A stretch of DNA of 64,000 bases, taken from assembly GCF_050219315.1 (NCBI RefSeq), contig NZ_CP116939.1, positions 1,798,001-1,862,000 on the forward strand. The letters run 5' to 3'. Below are positions 54,981 to 64,000 of this stretch, in pieces; the stretch's first letter is position 1; each line of letters begins with the position of its first letter. Made by a program: the position numbers and the translations under genes. This stretch comes from Megasphaera_A sueciensis. GTDB taxonomy: Bacteria > Bacillota > Negativicutes > Veillonellales > Megasphaeraceae. The notes under the pieces were generated by a model. It was given only the letters and a program-made list of their open reading frames with translations, had not been told where the DNA came from and did no database searches.

Positions 54981-57900
54981 TTATTTTACCGGTTTCATGG
55001 CTTCCTGCATACGAACATAGCTTTCATAGCGTTCTTTTGCATCTTGTTCCGTTTTTTCAAACAGCGCTTCTGCTGTTTCCGGGAAGGTCTTCAATAACGA
55101 AGAGAATCGGACTTCACTCATAAGGAAATCTCGGAAGTTTTCATGAGGAGCCTTGGAATCAAGAGTAAACGGATTTTTCCCTTCCGCTTTCAACGCCGGA
55201 TTGTAGCGGAATAAATGCCAATATCCACAGTCAACCGCACGTTTTTGTTCTTCCTGACTGAACCCTTGTCCTTTTTTCAACCCATGGTTGATACAAGGAG
55301 CATACCCAATTACCAAAGACGGGCCGGGATACGCTTCGGCTTCCGCAATGGCTTTAAGGAATTGATTCTTATCAGCACCCATGGCAACTTGCGCAACATA
55401 CACATATCCATAGGTAGCCTGCATCAAACCTAAATCCTTCTTCTTCGTTTTTTTGCCGGAAGCTGCAAATTGTGCAACCGCTGCGGTCGGAGTCGCTTTA
55501 GAAGCTTGTCCGCCCGTATTGGAATACACTTCTGTATCAAATACGAGAACATTGATATCTTCGTTTTGTGCTAATACATGATCCAAACCGCCATACCCGA
55601 TATCATACGCCCAACCGTCGCCGCCGAAAATCCATTGTGACCGCTTAACCAGAAATTGTTTCATGGAATACACTTTTTCAAGAGCCGGTTTACCCGCTTT
55701 TTCTTGTTCAAGAAGAGCAATAATTTTATCCGAACGTTCACGGGAACCTGCCCCGACAAGTTTCTTGTCATCCCATTCTTTAAAAGCAGTCTGCAGTGCG
55801 GGACTGACTATATCCATGGCTTCCTGAATATATTTTTCCAATAGTTTACGTTCCGACTTTTCAGCCAGCATCATCCCAAAGCCATATTCGGCATTATCTT
55901 CAAAAAGAGATGTCGCCCAAGCAGGACCATGTCCCTTGGCATTTTTCGTATAGCCGCAAGTCGGTGCACTGCCGCCCCAGACACTGGAACAGCCATGAGC
56001 ATTGGCAATCATCATACGATCTCCGAAGAGCTGTGTGACAACTTTGCAATACGGTGTTTCCGCACACCCTGCACACGCACCGGTAAATTCAAGGAGGGGC
56101 TGCTCGAATTGACTGCCGATTACTGTAAATTTACTCATCGGATTTTCTTTACCAGATATATTTACCGCATAGTCCCATAATGCTGCTTTATGCTGTTCTT
56201 CATCAAAAGGTTTCATCGTAAGTGCTTGTTTCGGACAAATATTCGTGCAACTGGTACAACCGAGACAATCCATAACAGAAACAATGATGCTATATTTATA
56301 ACCCGGTGCTGTTTTGATTTCTTTGCTTGTATAACTTTCCGGAGCATTGGCCGCTTCTTCCGGCGTCATAAGGAAGGGACGAATTGCCGAATGGGGACAA
56401 ACAAAAGAGCACTGATTGCAGCCGATACATTTTTCAACATCCCAGCTAGGTACAAACATGGCTACCCCACGTTTTTCTTCTGCACATGTACCCGTAGGCC
56501 ATCTGCCGTCTTCACGGCCGGCATATATACTAACAGGTAAATCATCGCCTTCGAGACGATTCGTCGGAACGGCATATTCTGTATAGAACTTTGTATGACC
56601 GGACATATCAATCGGTTCATCTGCTGCATCAGCCCAGTCCGCCGGAACTGCTACTTTGACAATAGCCTGCAGGCCTTCATCAATAGCGGCATTATTCATA
56701 TCGACAACCTTCTGACCTTTTTTGCCATAGGATTTAACAACAGATTCCTTCAGTTTATCAATGGCTAAATCCAACGGAATAACTTCAGAAAGTTTAAAGA
56801 ACGCTGACTGCATAATCATATTGATACGGCCGCCAAGTCCGATTTTACGAGCAATGCCTACTGCATCAATGATATAAAATTGTACATTGTTTTTTGCAAT
56901 ATCCCGTTTCAGGGATGCCGGCAATTTTTCACTCAATTCTTCCGGAGTCCAAACCGTATTCAGCAAGAATGTGCCGCCACTCTTGATTCCTTTCAAAAGA
57001 TTAAAGGAATGAACATAGGATTGACGGTGACAAGCGATAAAATCAGCACTGTCAATAAGGAATGGCATCTTGATCGGCGTATTGCCGAAACGCAGATGCG
57101 AAACCGTGACCCCGCCGGATTTTTTAGAATCATAGGCAAAATATGCCTGTACATACATATCGGTATTATCCCCAATAATTTTGATTGCACTTTTATTGGC
57201 CCCGACAGTACCATCAGAACCAAAACCCCAAAACTTGCAAGCTTTAAGCCCTTTGCCACCAATATGAAGATCACAAGTGCGCGGCAGTGATTTATACGTA
57301 ACATCATCGTTTATGCTTAATGTAAAGTCATATTTTGGTTCAGCAGCCTTCAAGTTATCAAAAGCAGCAATGACGTCTGCCGGTAAAAATTCCTTGGAAG
57401 CAATGCCGTAACGGCCATTGTATATCTTCGGAGAATTATCTATGCGGGCAAACGTAGCCGCAACACTATGGTATAAAGGTTCCCCATTAGCGCCGGTTTC
57501 CTTCGTGCGATCCAGTACGGCAATCCGTTTAACCGTTTTAGGAAGTGCTGCCAGAAAATGCTTTTCAGACCACGGACGGAACATATGTACATTAATACAA
57601 CCGACTTTTTCGCCCTTTTCAACCATCAGCTTAACAGTTTCTTCTACCGTCTGTGCTCCGGAACCCATTAAAACAAGCACGGTTTCTGCATCAGGAGCCC
57701 CTGTGTAACTAAACAAATGATATTGACGGCCAGTGATTTTGTGGATCATGTCCATATAATATTCTGCTGTTTCTGGTACTTTATCATAGAACGTATTCAA
57801 AGATTCGCGGTGCTGCATATACACTTCTGCCGATTCGCAGAAGGCAATAGCTTCCGGATTATCTGGATTCATGCCGCGTTTGCGGAACGCTTCAACCGCA

Positions 57901-58502
57901 TCCATATCGAGCATGGGACGAAGTTCTTCATACGGAATAACTTCAATCTTTTGTAATTCATGAGAGGTACGAAATCCATCAAAAAAGTTTATAATAGGGA
58001 CACGGCAAGAAATTGCAGTAGCATGCACGACTGCCGACAAATCCATTACTTCCTGAACGCTGGATTCCGCCATCATACAGATCCCCGTTCCACGCATCGC
58101 CATTACATCGTCATGACCGGCAAAAATCGTGTAACCATTGGTTGCAACCGTACGAGAGGCAACATGGAAAACGCCTGGAAGCAGTTCTCCTGCCACTTTG
58201 AACATATTGGAAAGCATAATCATCATACCTTGGGATGATGTAAAAGTTGTCGTCAGTGCACCTGTATTCAGTGCCCCGTGCATAGCACCGGCAGCTCCTT
58301 TTTCAGACTGCATTTCCTGAACTTCTACGGTTGTACCAAATAAATTTTTGCGGCCATGGGCAGCCCATTCATCAACATGTTCCGCCATTGGGGAGGACGG
58401 TGTAATCGGAAATATAGAAGCTATTTCAGTAAAGGCATATGCTGCATATGCGGCTGCTTCATTCCCATCCATCGTTTTAAACATTTTTTTAACTTTTGAC
58501 AT
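54981..58502 (-). CDS. nifJ: Pyruvate:ferredoxin (flavodoxin) oxidoreductase
   Basis: 1173 residues, a homodimeric-type PFOR that oxidises pyruvate to acetyl-CoA and CO2, passing electrons to ferredoxin or flavodoxin. It starts with the YAAYAFTEIASIFPITPSSP motif. Two [4Fe-4S] motifs of ferredoxin type lie near 690 (CIGCNQCSFVCPHS) and 750 (CLGCTSCTNICPKQ). The proximal cluster cysteines are in GACAGCAETPYCK near 820. The TPP domain shows GDGWAYDIGYGGLDHVL and TEVYSNTGGQASK. The start has GAGAGGTGA upstream. It is a key step in pyruvate fermentation and links to alanine dehydrogenase elsewhere in the window. Confidence 0.97.
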   Translation of the reverse strand: MSKVKKMFKTMDGNEAAAYAAYAFTEIASIFPITPSSPMAEHVDEWAAHGRKNLFGTTVEVQEMQSEKGAAGAMHGALNTGALTTTFTSSQGMMIMLSNMFKVAGELLPGVFHVASRTVATNGYTIFAGHDDVMAMRGTGICMMAESSVQEVMDLSAVVHATAISCRVPIINFFDGFRTSHELQKIEVIPYEELRPMLDMDAVEAFRKRGMNPDNPEAIAFCESAEVYMQHRESLNTFYDKVPETAEYYMDMIHKITGRQYHLFSYTGAPDAETVLVLMGSGAQTVEETVKLMVEKGEKVGCINVHMFRPWSEKHFLAALPKTVKRIAVLDRTKETGANGEPLYHSVAATFARIDNSPKIYNGRYGIASKEFLPADVIAAFDNLKAAEPKYDFTLSINDDVTYKSLPRTCDLHIGGKGLKACKFWGFGSDGTVGANKSAIKIIGDNTDMYVQAYFAYDSKKSGGVTVSHLRFGNTPIKMPFLIDSADFIACHRQSYVHSFNLLKGIKSGGTFLLNTVWTPEELSEKLPASLKRDIAKNNVQFYIIDAVGIARKIGLGGRINMIMQSAFFKLSEVIPLDLAIDKLKESVVKSYGKKGQKVVDMNNAAIDEGLQAIVKVAVPADWADAADEPIDMSGHTKFYTEYAVPTNRLEGDDLPVSIYAGREDGRWPTGTCAEEKRGVAMFVPSWDVEKCIGCNQCSFVCPHSAIRPFLMTPEEAANAPESYTSKEIKTAPGYKYSIIVSVMDCLGCTSCTNICPKQALTMKPFDEEQHKAALWDYAVNISGKENPMSKFTVIGSQFEQPLLEFTGACAGCAETPYCKVVTQLFGDRMMIANAHGCSSVWGGSAPTCGYTKNAKGHGPAWATSLFEDNAEYGFGMMLAEKSERKLLEKYIQEAMDIVSPALQTAFKEWDDKKLVGAGSRERSDKIIALLEQEKAGKPALEKVYSMKQFLVKRSQWIFGGDGWAYDIGYGGLDHVLAQNEDINVLVFDTEVYSNTGGQASKATPTAAVAQFAASGKKTKKKDLGLMQATYGYVYVAQVAMGADKNQFLKAIAEAEAYPGPSLVIGYAPCINHGLKKGQGFSQEEQKRAVDCGYWHLFRYNPALKAEGKNPFTLDSKAPHENFRDFLMSEVRFSSLLKTFPETAEALFEKTEQDAKERYESYVRMQEAMKPVK

Positions 58503-58624
58503 TATCTTTCACCTCTCATGTGTTATATAAACATTTCTATTTCGATTGTATGATACGTAAAACGTATTAGCAAGTTAAAACCACTTTTTTTAAGGCTAAA
58601 ACAATTTTATTAAAAAAAATAAAA

Positions 58625-58656
58625 TGGATAAATGCCTTCATTATCGCATTCATCCA
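58625..58656 (-). terminator. Terminator downstream of pepD, upstream of PFOR
   Basis: TGGATAAATGC pairs with GCATTCATCCA (one wobble). On the minus strand it is followed by a T-rich tract, so it ends the pepD transcript before the PFOR promoter. Confidence 0.8.
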
Positions 58657-58747
58657 CCTTATTTTGAGTGGCACAATATTTAGAACCACTTGAATGCCAC
58701 ATCTATTTCAAGTAGCTTTCTTTTTTAATATAGGTATACAAATTAAA

Positions 58748-60196
58748 TCATTTCATCCGTTTCAACGTATCGGCAATAAGACGTACCAATATTGCGACGG
58801 TATCTAATTCCAGGGTTTCCTTCGGACTATGTATATCATGTGTTGTTGCCCCGATAGATACTATATCCAAATCCGGATTTGCCGCAAAGAAAAAACCCGT
58901 TTCAAGACCACCGTGCATAGCTTCTACACGTGCCGGTTTTCCCGTTAGTTCTTTATAAATATCTGCCATTAACGGACGTAATGTGCTGTGCGGATTTTCA
59001 GTCCAAGCCGGATCCAATCCACCGATCGTTATTTCAAATCCGGTCAACTCAGCCAAGATAGGCAGCGCAAGAATAAATTCTTCCAATCTTGCATCTGCTG
59101 AAGAGCGAGGAAAATATTGAATCGTCACTATATTATCTTGGGTTCTTACCGTCCCAATATTCGCTGACAAATCAGGCAGCTTCGGCAAATGCTGATTCAT
59201 GGCCAAGACTCCGCAATGAAGAAGGCTCAAAAGCTGTACCACAGCCTTTGTATCTGCAGAAGAAAATACATATTCCGGATTTTCTGTTTCTGCTACAGTA
59301 AAATCTGCTTTTTTTTCGATTTCACCGTAAATAAGCTGGCAATTTTGTTTTGCCTTGCACACAACTTTTTTTACACTTTCTATATCTTTATGATGAAGCG
59401 CAATAACAACCTGTGCGGAAGAAGGTATCGCATTAGCCGCTGCGCCTCCGTCCATATGGGCAATCGTATATGCAATACCCTGAACGGCGAGGCGCTGCAA
59501 CAGTAACGCCAATTCTTTTATGGCATTACTTTTCCCTGCATTGATCGTCTCTCCGGAGTGTCCTCCTAGAAAGTCTTTTGTCGATAGTATCAATGCGGCA
59601 TCAAAAGAATTCTTCTGCTTCGCCGCAATCCGGGAAAAATCAATATGACGGCTGCCGGCAGAACCAACCACCAGAACGTCAATGGCTTCCGAGTCACAAT
59701 TAATGATATACTTAGCATCTCGAACATAGGCTGGATCGAGGTGTGTTGCTCCCACCATACTGGTTTCTTCGTCCACAGTAAAAATAAAGCGCAAAGGACC
59801 ATGAGAAATGCTGCACGTCAAAAGATATAGCGCTACCGCCACGGCAATACCGTCGTCAGCTCCTAAACTGGTACCCTCTGCCGATAAAATATTCCCGTCT
59901 CTTTTAATACGGATAGGATCTGTCAAGGGATTAAAGGCAACTCCCGTTTCCGCAACACAGACCATATCCATATGTCCTTGGATAATCGTAAGCGGCACAT
60001 TCTCATATCCTGCTGTCGCCGCAATATCGGCGATAACGTTATTGACTTCATCTTGAATCGGCTCCACCCCTAATTCACGAAGTCTGCGAACAATATAATC
60101 ACTGACTTTCTTTTCATGATGTGACGGTCGAGGATATTTTGCCAATTCGGAAAATTCGGCCAATACACCTTGTATAATCTCTTCATTTGTCTTCAC
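58748..60196 (-). CDS. pepD: Aminoacyl-histidine dipeptidase (M20C, PepD)
   Basis: 482 residues of peptidase family M20. It has metal-ligand motifs IIQGHMDMVCV near 75, SLGADDGIAVAVALYLL near 115 (catalytic Asp/Glu), and TVDEETSMVGATHL near 145. A C-terminal block has MHGGLETGFFFAANPDLD. It cleaves dipeptides such as beta-Ala-His and other X-His in the cytoplasm with zinc or manganese. The start is set at GTG 60196 because AAAGGAGG lies eight bases before it; an upstream ATG (60217) overlaps the Shine-Dalgarno. Divergent from the OPT peptide transporter. Confidence 0.93.
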   Translation of the reverse strand: MKTNEEIIQGVLAEFSELAKYPRPSHHEKKVSDYIVRRLRELGVEPIQDEVNNVIADIAATAGYENVPLTIIQGHMDMVCVAETGVAFNPLTDPIRIKRDGNILSAEGTSLGADDGIAVAVALYLLTCSISHGPLRFIFTVDEETSMVGATHLDPAYVRDAKYIINCDSEAIDVLVVGSAGSRHIDFSRIAAKQKNSFDAALILSTKDFLGGHSGETINAGKSNAIKELALLLQRLAVQGIAYTIAHMDGGAAANAIPSSAQVVIALHHKDIESVKKVVCKAKQNCQLIYGEIEKKADFTVAETENPEYVFSSADTKAVVQLLSLLHCGVLAMNQHLPKLPDLSANIGTVRTQDNIVTIQYFPRSSADARLEEFILALPILAELTGFEITIGGLDPAWTENPHSTLRPLMADIYKELTGKPARVEAMHGGLETGFFFAANPDLDIVSIGATTHDIHSPKETLELDTVAILVRLIADTLKRMK

Positions 60197-60420
60197 GCTG
60201 CATTCCTCCTTTTTCATTCGTTATCATTGTAGCACAAATAATTCGTATCTGCAGTGGCTATTTTAACTATCCGCGGTATGTTATCATAGTTTATACCTTC
60301 CTTATATTTGGATATTTAATCGTATTTGATTTTTATTAGTAAAACGTTTATCATATATAATATACTTAATAGTAATAGTGTATTTGGATTTTTAATTTTA
60401 TTTACATGGAGGTGTTTTAT

Positions 60421-62502
60421 ATGAAACCAATGCAAAATTTGACAGCACCCCCCCAATTACCTGAATTAACATTTCGCGGCATGTTCCTAGGCATGCTGAT
60501 TACCGTAATTTTTACGGCATCAAATGTATATTTAGGTTTGAAAGTCGGTTTGACATTTTCTTCGTCGATTCCGGCAGCTGTCATTTCCATGGCTATTCTG
60601 CGCATGTTCAAGGACTCCAATATTTTGGAAAACAACATGGTACAGACACAAGCCTCTGCGGCAGGTACTTTATCCGCTATTATCTTCATTTTACCTGGGC
60701 TGCTCATGATTGGCTACTGGCAAAGCTTCCCGTTTTGGGAAACATTTCTGCTATGTGCCTGCGGCGGCTCTCTCGGTGTACTATTTACCATTCCGCTGCG
60801 GCGCGCTATGGTTGTCAACAGTACACTGCCCTATCCGGAAGGCCGAGCTGCTGCTGAAATATTAAAAGTAGGCAGTGATTTACGGAAAGAGGAGAATACT
60901 CCCGGTCATAAACGCACGGCTCAGGCTTCCGGAATGAAGGATATCGTCAGCGGTACGGCCTTAGCCGGATTTATTAGTTTATGTGCTAATGGCTTTCATG
61001 TTATGTCGGCAGAATTCAGTTACTGGATCCATATAGGAAAATCAATTACACAAATCCCCATGGGATTTTCCATGGCCCTTCTCGGAGCCGGTTATTTAAT
61101 TGGCATCACCAGCGGTATTGCCATCTTAGTCGGTACTGTATTGGCCTGGGTTGTTTTTGTCCCCTATCTGACCAGTGTAATGACCCCGGTTGATGGGCAG
61201 ACGGCGGCAGCCTTTGCCAAAATGATTTGGGCTCAAAAGGTGCGTTTTATTGGTGCCGGCTGCATCGGTATCGCAGCGATCTGGACCTTGATTACATTGG
61301 CCAAACCGGTTGTCGATGGCATCAAAATGTCGATGGCCGTCATCCGTTCCAACGATTCTGCCGAAAAACGAGAACTGCATCATACGGATATTGATATGAC
61401 TCCCAAATCCGTTGCCATCGTATTTATTGCAATTCTTATCGGTCTTGCCTTGACCTTTTATTCATTCGTATCATCTGCACCCATTCCGACTTCGTTAATG
61501 GTCATCTATATTATAGTTGGAATTGCCGTAGCCGTCCTAATGGGCTTCTTTGTTGCAGCTGCCTGCGGCTATATGGCCGGCCTTATCGGGACTTCAGCAA
61601 GTCCTATTTCCGGTATTGGTATTTTAGGCATTATCGTCTCTTCTTTAGTCGTGTTAGTAATTGGATCTTCCTACAATATTTTTATAACACCCGAAGGAAC
61701 AAAATTTGCTACTGCACTAGCTATATTCATTACCAGTGTCATTGTCAGCATTGCCTCTATATCAAATGATAACCTGCAGGATTTAAAAACAGGCTATCTT
61801 GTCGGCGCAACCCCCTGGAAACAGCAGGTTGCTTTAATCTTAGGCAGTGTCATCGGCTCTTTTGCGATTGCTCCCGTCTTAACACTTCTTTATCAAGCAT
61901 ATGGTTTTACAGGAGCATTGCCCCGACCTGACATGGACCCTACCCAAGCCTTAGCTGCTCCCCAGGCAACACTTATGACCACGATTGCACAAGGTATTTT
62001 CAGTTCCAATCTGGATTGGAATTTTATTTTATTTGGCATCGGCATCGGTATTGCCGCAATCATTATTAACTTAATCCTTACCAAGGCAACAAATCAACGT
62101 CTTTCGTTACCGCCTCTTGCCGTCGGCATGGGAATTTATTTGCCGCCGACATTAGAAATTCCGTTAGTCATAGGGTCTGTGATGGGCTATGGCATTCAGC
62201 GGTATCTCCGTCAACGCGCTGCTAAACGCAGTCCCGGCTACGAAAAGGAAGATGTGGAAGCTTGTAATCACCATGGCGTACTCTTTGCTTCTGGATTGAT
62301 TGTTGGGGAAAGCCTTATGGGTGTTATTATTGCTATGATTATTGTCTTTTCCGTTACGTCCGGCGGCAGTGAAGATCCCTTAGCCTTAGTCGGGAAAAAC
62401 TTTTCCGGCATAGCTGACTGGATCGGCTTAGCCGTATTTGCCGCAGTTATCGTGTCATTTATCGGTCACGTGCTGCATACAAAATATACGATTGAAAAAT
62501 AA
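60421..62502 (+). CDS. OPT-family oligopeptide transporter
   Basis: 693 residues with about 16 membrane segments. Family marks are ELTFRGMFLGMLITVIFTAS followed by NVYLGLKVGLTF near the start, AGTLSAIIFILPGLLM near 80, and LPYPEGRAAAEILKVG near 140. The C-terminal half has the GTSASPISGIGILGIIV block and LPPLAVGMGIYLPP near 565. It imports oligopeptides, or in some members metal chelates. The ATG at 60421 is chosen because the upstream in-frame ATG (60406) is part of the ATGGAGG Shine-Dalgarno. Opposite PepD, it suggests peptide uptake and hydrolysis. Confidence 0.93.
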   Translation: MKPMQNLTAPPQLPELTFRGMFLGMLITVIFTASNVYLGLKVGLTFSSSIPAAVISMAILRMFKDSNILENNMVQTQASAAGTLSAIIFILPGLLMIGYWQSFPFWETFLLCACGGSLGVLFTIPLRRAMVVNSTLPYPEGRAAAEILKVGSDLRKEENTPGHKRTAQASGMKDIVSGTALAGFISLCANGFHVMSAEFSYWIHIGKSITQIPMGFSMALLGAGYLIGITSGIAILVGTVLAWVVFVPYLTSVMTPVDGQTAAAFAKMIWAQKVRFIGAGCIGIAAIWTLITLAKPVVDGIKMSMAVIRSNDSAEKRELHHTDIDMTPKSVAIVFIAILIGLALTFYSFVSSAPIPTSLMVIYIIVGIAVAVLMGFFVAAACGYMAGLIGTSASPISGIGILGIIVSSLVVLVIGSSYNIFITPEGTKFATALAIFITSVIVSIASISNDNLQDLKTGYLVGATPWKQQVALILGSVIGSFAIAPVLTLLYQAYGFTGALPRPDMDPTQALAAPQATLMTTIAQGIFSSNLDWNFILFGIGIGIAAIIINLILTKATNQRLSLPPLAVGMGIYLPPTLEIPLVIGSVMGYGIQRYLRQRAAKRSPGYEKEDVEACNHHGVLFASGLIVGESLMGVIIAMIIVFSVTSGGSEDPLALVGKNFSGIADWIGLAVFAAVIVSFIGHVLHTKYTIEK

Positions 62503-62550
62503 TATAGTTTAGCCTTCCAACAAATGGAAGGTTTACATAATCATATCGGA

Positions 62551-62596
62551 AATGGGTTGTTGCCGGAGTAAAAAATCATTCCGGCAACAGCCCATT
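62551..62596. terminator. Bidirectional terminator after the OPT gene
   Basis: AATGGGTTGTTGCCGGA pairs with TCCGGCAACAGCCCATT (one mismatch) around an A-rich loop. It is shared with the convergent PAP2 gene. Confidence 0.85.
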
Positions 62597-62619
62597 TTAA
62601 ATAGTTTATTGCATAAATT

Positions 62620-63210
62620 TCATTTAAGGTGCCACCATTTTTTTACAAAAGTTTCTATTACAGCATAACTATAACATATGAAATCAGCCCAATGTATTGC
62701 CCATTTGCTTCGTGCTACTAAAAAATGACTTATAGTACCCAAGAAAATACCACCTAAAACGTCCGTTATATAATGTACTCCTGTATAAACACGGGAAAAA
62801 CCAAGAACCATGCTGTAAAAAAACAGTGTAGGTCCCCATACAGCTCTGTGGCACAGCAAATGAAGCCCCACTGCAGTGGAATTTGCAGTATGGTTACTGG
62901 GAAAGGAAGCATTATCCGAATGCACTATAAGTCCTAACGAAGGTTCTTTTACAAACGGACGCTGCCGCGGCCATATTTTTCCGATAATAAAAGAAATTCC
63001 CGATCCAATGATGACAGAAAAAAGGCAATACAGCAATATATGCCGACGTTGCTGCAATTCACGAAATGGTGCTGGTCGAAACCACTCAACAAACCCATAG
63101 AGGATATACAGCACATATCCAAAACGGGAAATCCCTACCAACAAGACATGTATCCATCCGCTTCTGCCGACTACAGTCTGTATGCATTTAATTTCCTGTG
63201 ATTTCACCAT
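62620..63210 (-). CDS. PAP2-family phosphatase (undecaprenyl-diphosphatase-like)
   Basis: 196 residues with five or six membrane segments and the three PAP2 motifs: KIWPRQRP (KxxxxxxRP) near 85, FPSNHTANS (PSGH, here PSNH) near 110, and SRVYTGVHYITDVLGG (SRxxxxxHxxxD) near 150. It probably removes phosphate from undecaprenyl diphosphate or another lipid phosphate at the outer membrane face. Start at 63210 with AGGAGAGG upstream rather than the longer frame. Confidence 0.9.
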   Translation of the reverse strand: MVKSQEIKCIQTVVGRSGWIHVLLVGISRFGYVLYILYGFVEWFRPAPFRELQQRRHILLYCLFSVIIGSGISFIIGKIWPRQRPFVKEPSLGLIVHSDNASFPSNHTANSTAVGLHLLCHRAVWGPTLFFYSMVLGFSRVYTGVHYITDVLGGIFLGTISHFLVARSKWAIHWADFICYSYAVIETFVKKWWHLK

Positions 63211-63281
63211 CAACCTCTCCTTTTTACTATATATGCGGGAAAGGCATACACGTGCATACACCTTTAGCCTGAAATGTTGTT

Positions 63282-63527
63282 TTATTCTTTTGCGTAAATA
63301 GTCTTAGTACTGACGTACGAAAGCATGCTTAATTTATCCGATAATTCCCGGATAACCTCTTGCGGTGCATCAATAACAATACTGATGACAGACACCTGTT
63401 GCTCATGATACGGAACACCCATACGTCCCATAATGTAATCGCCATATTCATGCAAAAGCTCATTCAATTGATCTACATTTTCCCGATTATTGACGATGAT
63501 ACCGATTAATGCTAATTTTTTATTCAT
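63282..63527 (-). CDS. TM1266-type regulator (iron-only hydrogenase system regulator family)
   Basis: 81 residues with an ACT-like/NikR-C-like fold: KLALIGIIVNNRENVDQLNE, LLHEYGDYIMGRMGVPYHEQ and VSVISIVIDAPQEVIRELSD. This matches the small TM1266 family that is often found with FeFe-hydrogenase maturation genes. No hydrogenase or hyd maturase gene is in the window. AAAGGAGG precedes the ATG. Confidence 0.88.
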   Translation of the reverse strand: MNKKLALIGIIVNNRENVDQLNELLHEYGDYIMGRMGVPYHEQQVSVISIVIDAPQEVIRELSDKLSMLSYVSTKTIYAKE

Positions 63528-63847
63528 GTCTGTCCTCCTTTAAAAACATCCACTTACCGCAAATAACCAAAGACGTACATATGTTCATCCATGTACATTT
63601 TTCACGCAGGCATCTTCTTTGTGATTACTACAAGGATTTAAAAATGGTATACTCTCAGAATGATCTTATAGCGTACCTTTGATATTTTCAGTATACCATC
63701 AGATTTTTATTTTTCAAATATATTATTTTTGTCAAAATTGCTATACTAAATTAAGTAAATCGTAACATGGATGTCATTGAATTGTAATAATTATCGTGTA
63801 TAGTACAGATAGTACTTAAAGTATAGAAATAATAAAGGAGACCAACT
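63528..63847. other. 320-bp non-coding region with a rightward promoter
   Basis: AT-rich. It contains a rightward promoter TTGAAT (63777-63782), 16 bp, TATAGT (63799-63804), followed by AGTAC repeats (GTACAGATAGTACTT) that could be an operator. Nothing else is recognised. Confidence 0.5.
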
Positions 63848-63901
63848 ATGAAAAGTCAAGTACTTTCTGAACTAAAAATGAATTTGTTTACAGGTTCTTA
63901 A
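63848..63901 (+). CDS. 17-residue open frame with strong RBS, possible leader peptide
   Basis: Encodes MKSQVLSELKMNLFTGS then stop. AAAGGAG lies eight bases before the ATG and a good promoter is 44 bp upstream. No gene follows in the last 99 bp of the window, so it may be a leader peptide of a gene beyond the edge, or a gene cut short by an early stop. I do not recognise it. Confidence 0.45.
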   Translation: MKSQVLSELKMNLFTGS

Positions 63902-64000
63902 AATAGGGTAACTTTAATAAAGCTCACCAACAGGAACTTTTTCACAACGGTATGTTCGTAAGCTGCTTACAGATTAAATGTGACGTTGTCTGTTAACATT

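Overview
The window looks like a low-to-moderate GC chromosome of an anaerobic Firmicute with a Negativicutes flavour (Megasphaera/Dialister/Veillonella-like). This is an inference. It rests on Firmicute-type ribosome binding sites, T-box leaders, a CIRCE element, a single-chain PurL, a 1173-residue pyruvate:ferredoxin oxidoreductase, a TM1266-type regulator, and heavy investment in amino-acid uptake and catabolism. No marker gene here fixes the genus.

Layout. 1-2.7 kb: the end of an AzlD-like gene, an M20-amidase relic and a PRiA4b ORF-3 family gene. 3.2-10.4 kb: an alanine-use cluster consisting of a sigma-54 activator (ACT-PAS-AAA+-HTH), alanine dehydrogenase, alanine racemase, an AAT-family permease and a KDPG-aldolase-like fusion that lacks the Schiff-base lysine. 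Two sigma-54 promoter motifs lie in front of the activator and ald. 10.4-17.7 kb: ilvE, then a MerR regulator with an amino-acid ABC transporter fusion, a Cys/Met PLP lyase and an AGCS symporter. These last three genes sit behind promoters with the same -35 box and an unusual 19-bp spacer, the hallmark of MerR control. 17.8-35.2 kb: an accessory, decaying region. It holds nested IS3-family elements, IS256 and IS30 scraps, broken DMT and AraC genes, a MalY-type lyase with a transporter, and three tandem small XRE repressor genes, each with its own different palindromic operator pair. It ends in a tandemly duplicated mobilization module that has copied the tail of hsp20.

35-64 kb is mostly housekeeping: hsp20 under CIRCE, tRNA-Thr, a secreted metallophosphatase, a DUF815 ATPase, and a BASS transporter-ilvD-ilvC operon read from two tandem promoter/T-box modules whose specifiers read Leu (CTC) and Ile (ATC). 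It continues with a gamma-glutamyltransferase, a lipid kinase, a YheO-type regulator, rpsF-ssb-rpsR, a DMT exporter, purL, xpt, PFOR, PepD, an OPT peptide transporter, a PAP2 phosphatase and a TM1266-like protein.

Taken together, the genes describe an organism that imports and breaks down amino acids and peptides (OPT, PepD, GGT, AGCS, AAT, ald/alr, PLP lyases, PFOR) and that places branched-chain synthesis under tRNA-sensing control. The most unusual observations are the XRE/operator cassettes (25.1-28.2 kb), the MerR 19-bp-spacer regulon (13.4-16.2 kb), the tandem Leu/Ile T-boxes (42.6-43.4 kb) and the lysine-less KDPG-aldolase fusion (9.4 kb).
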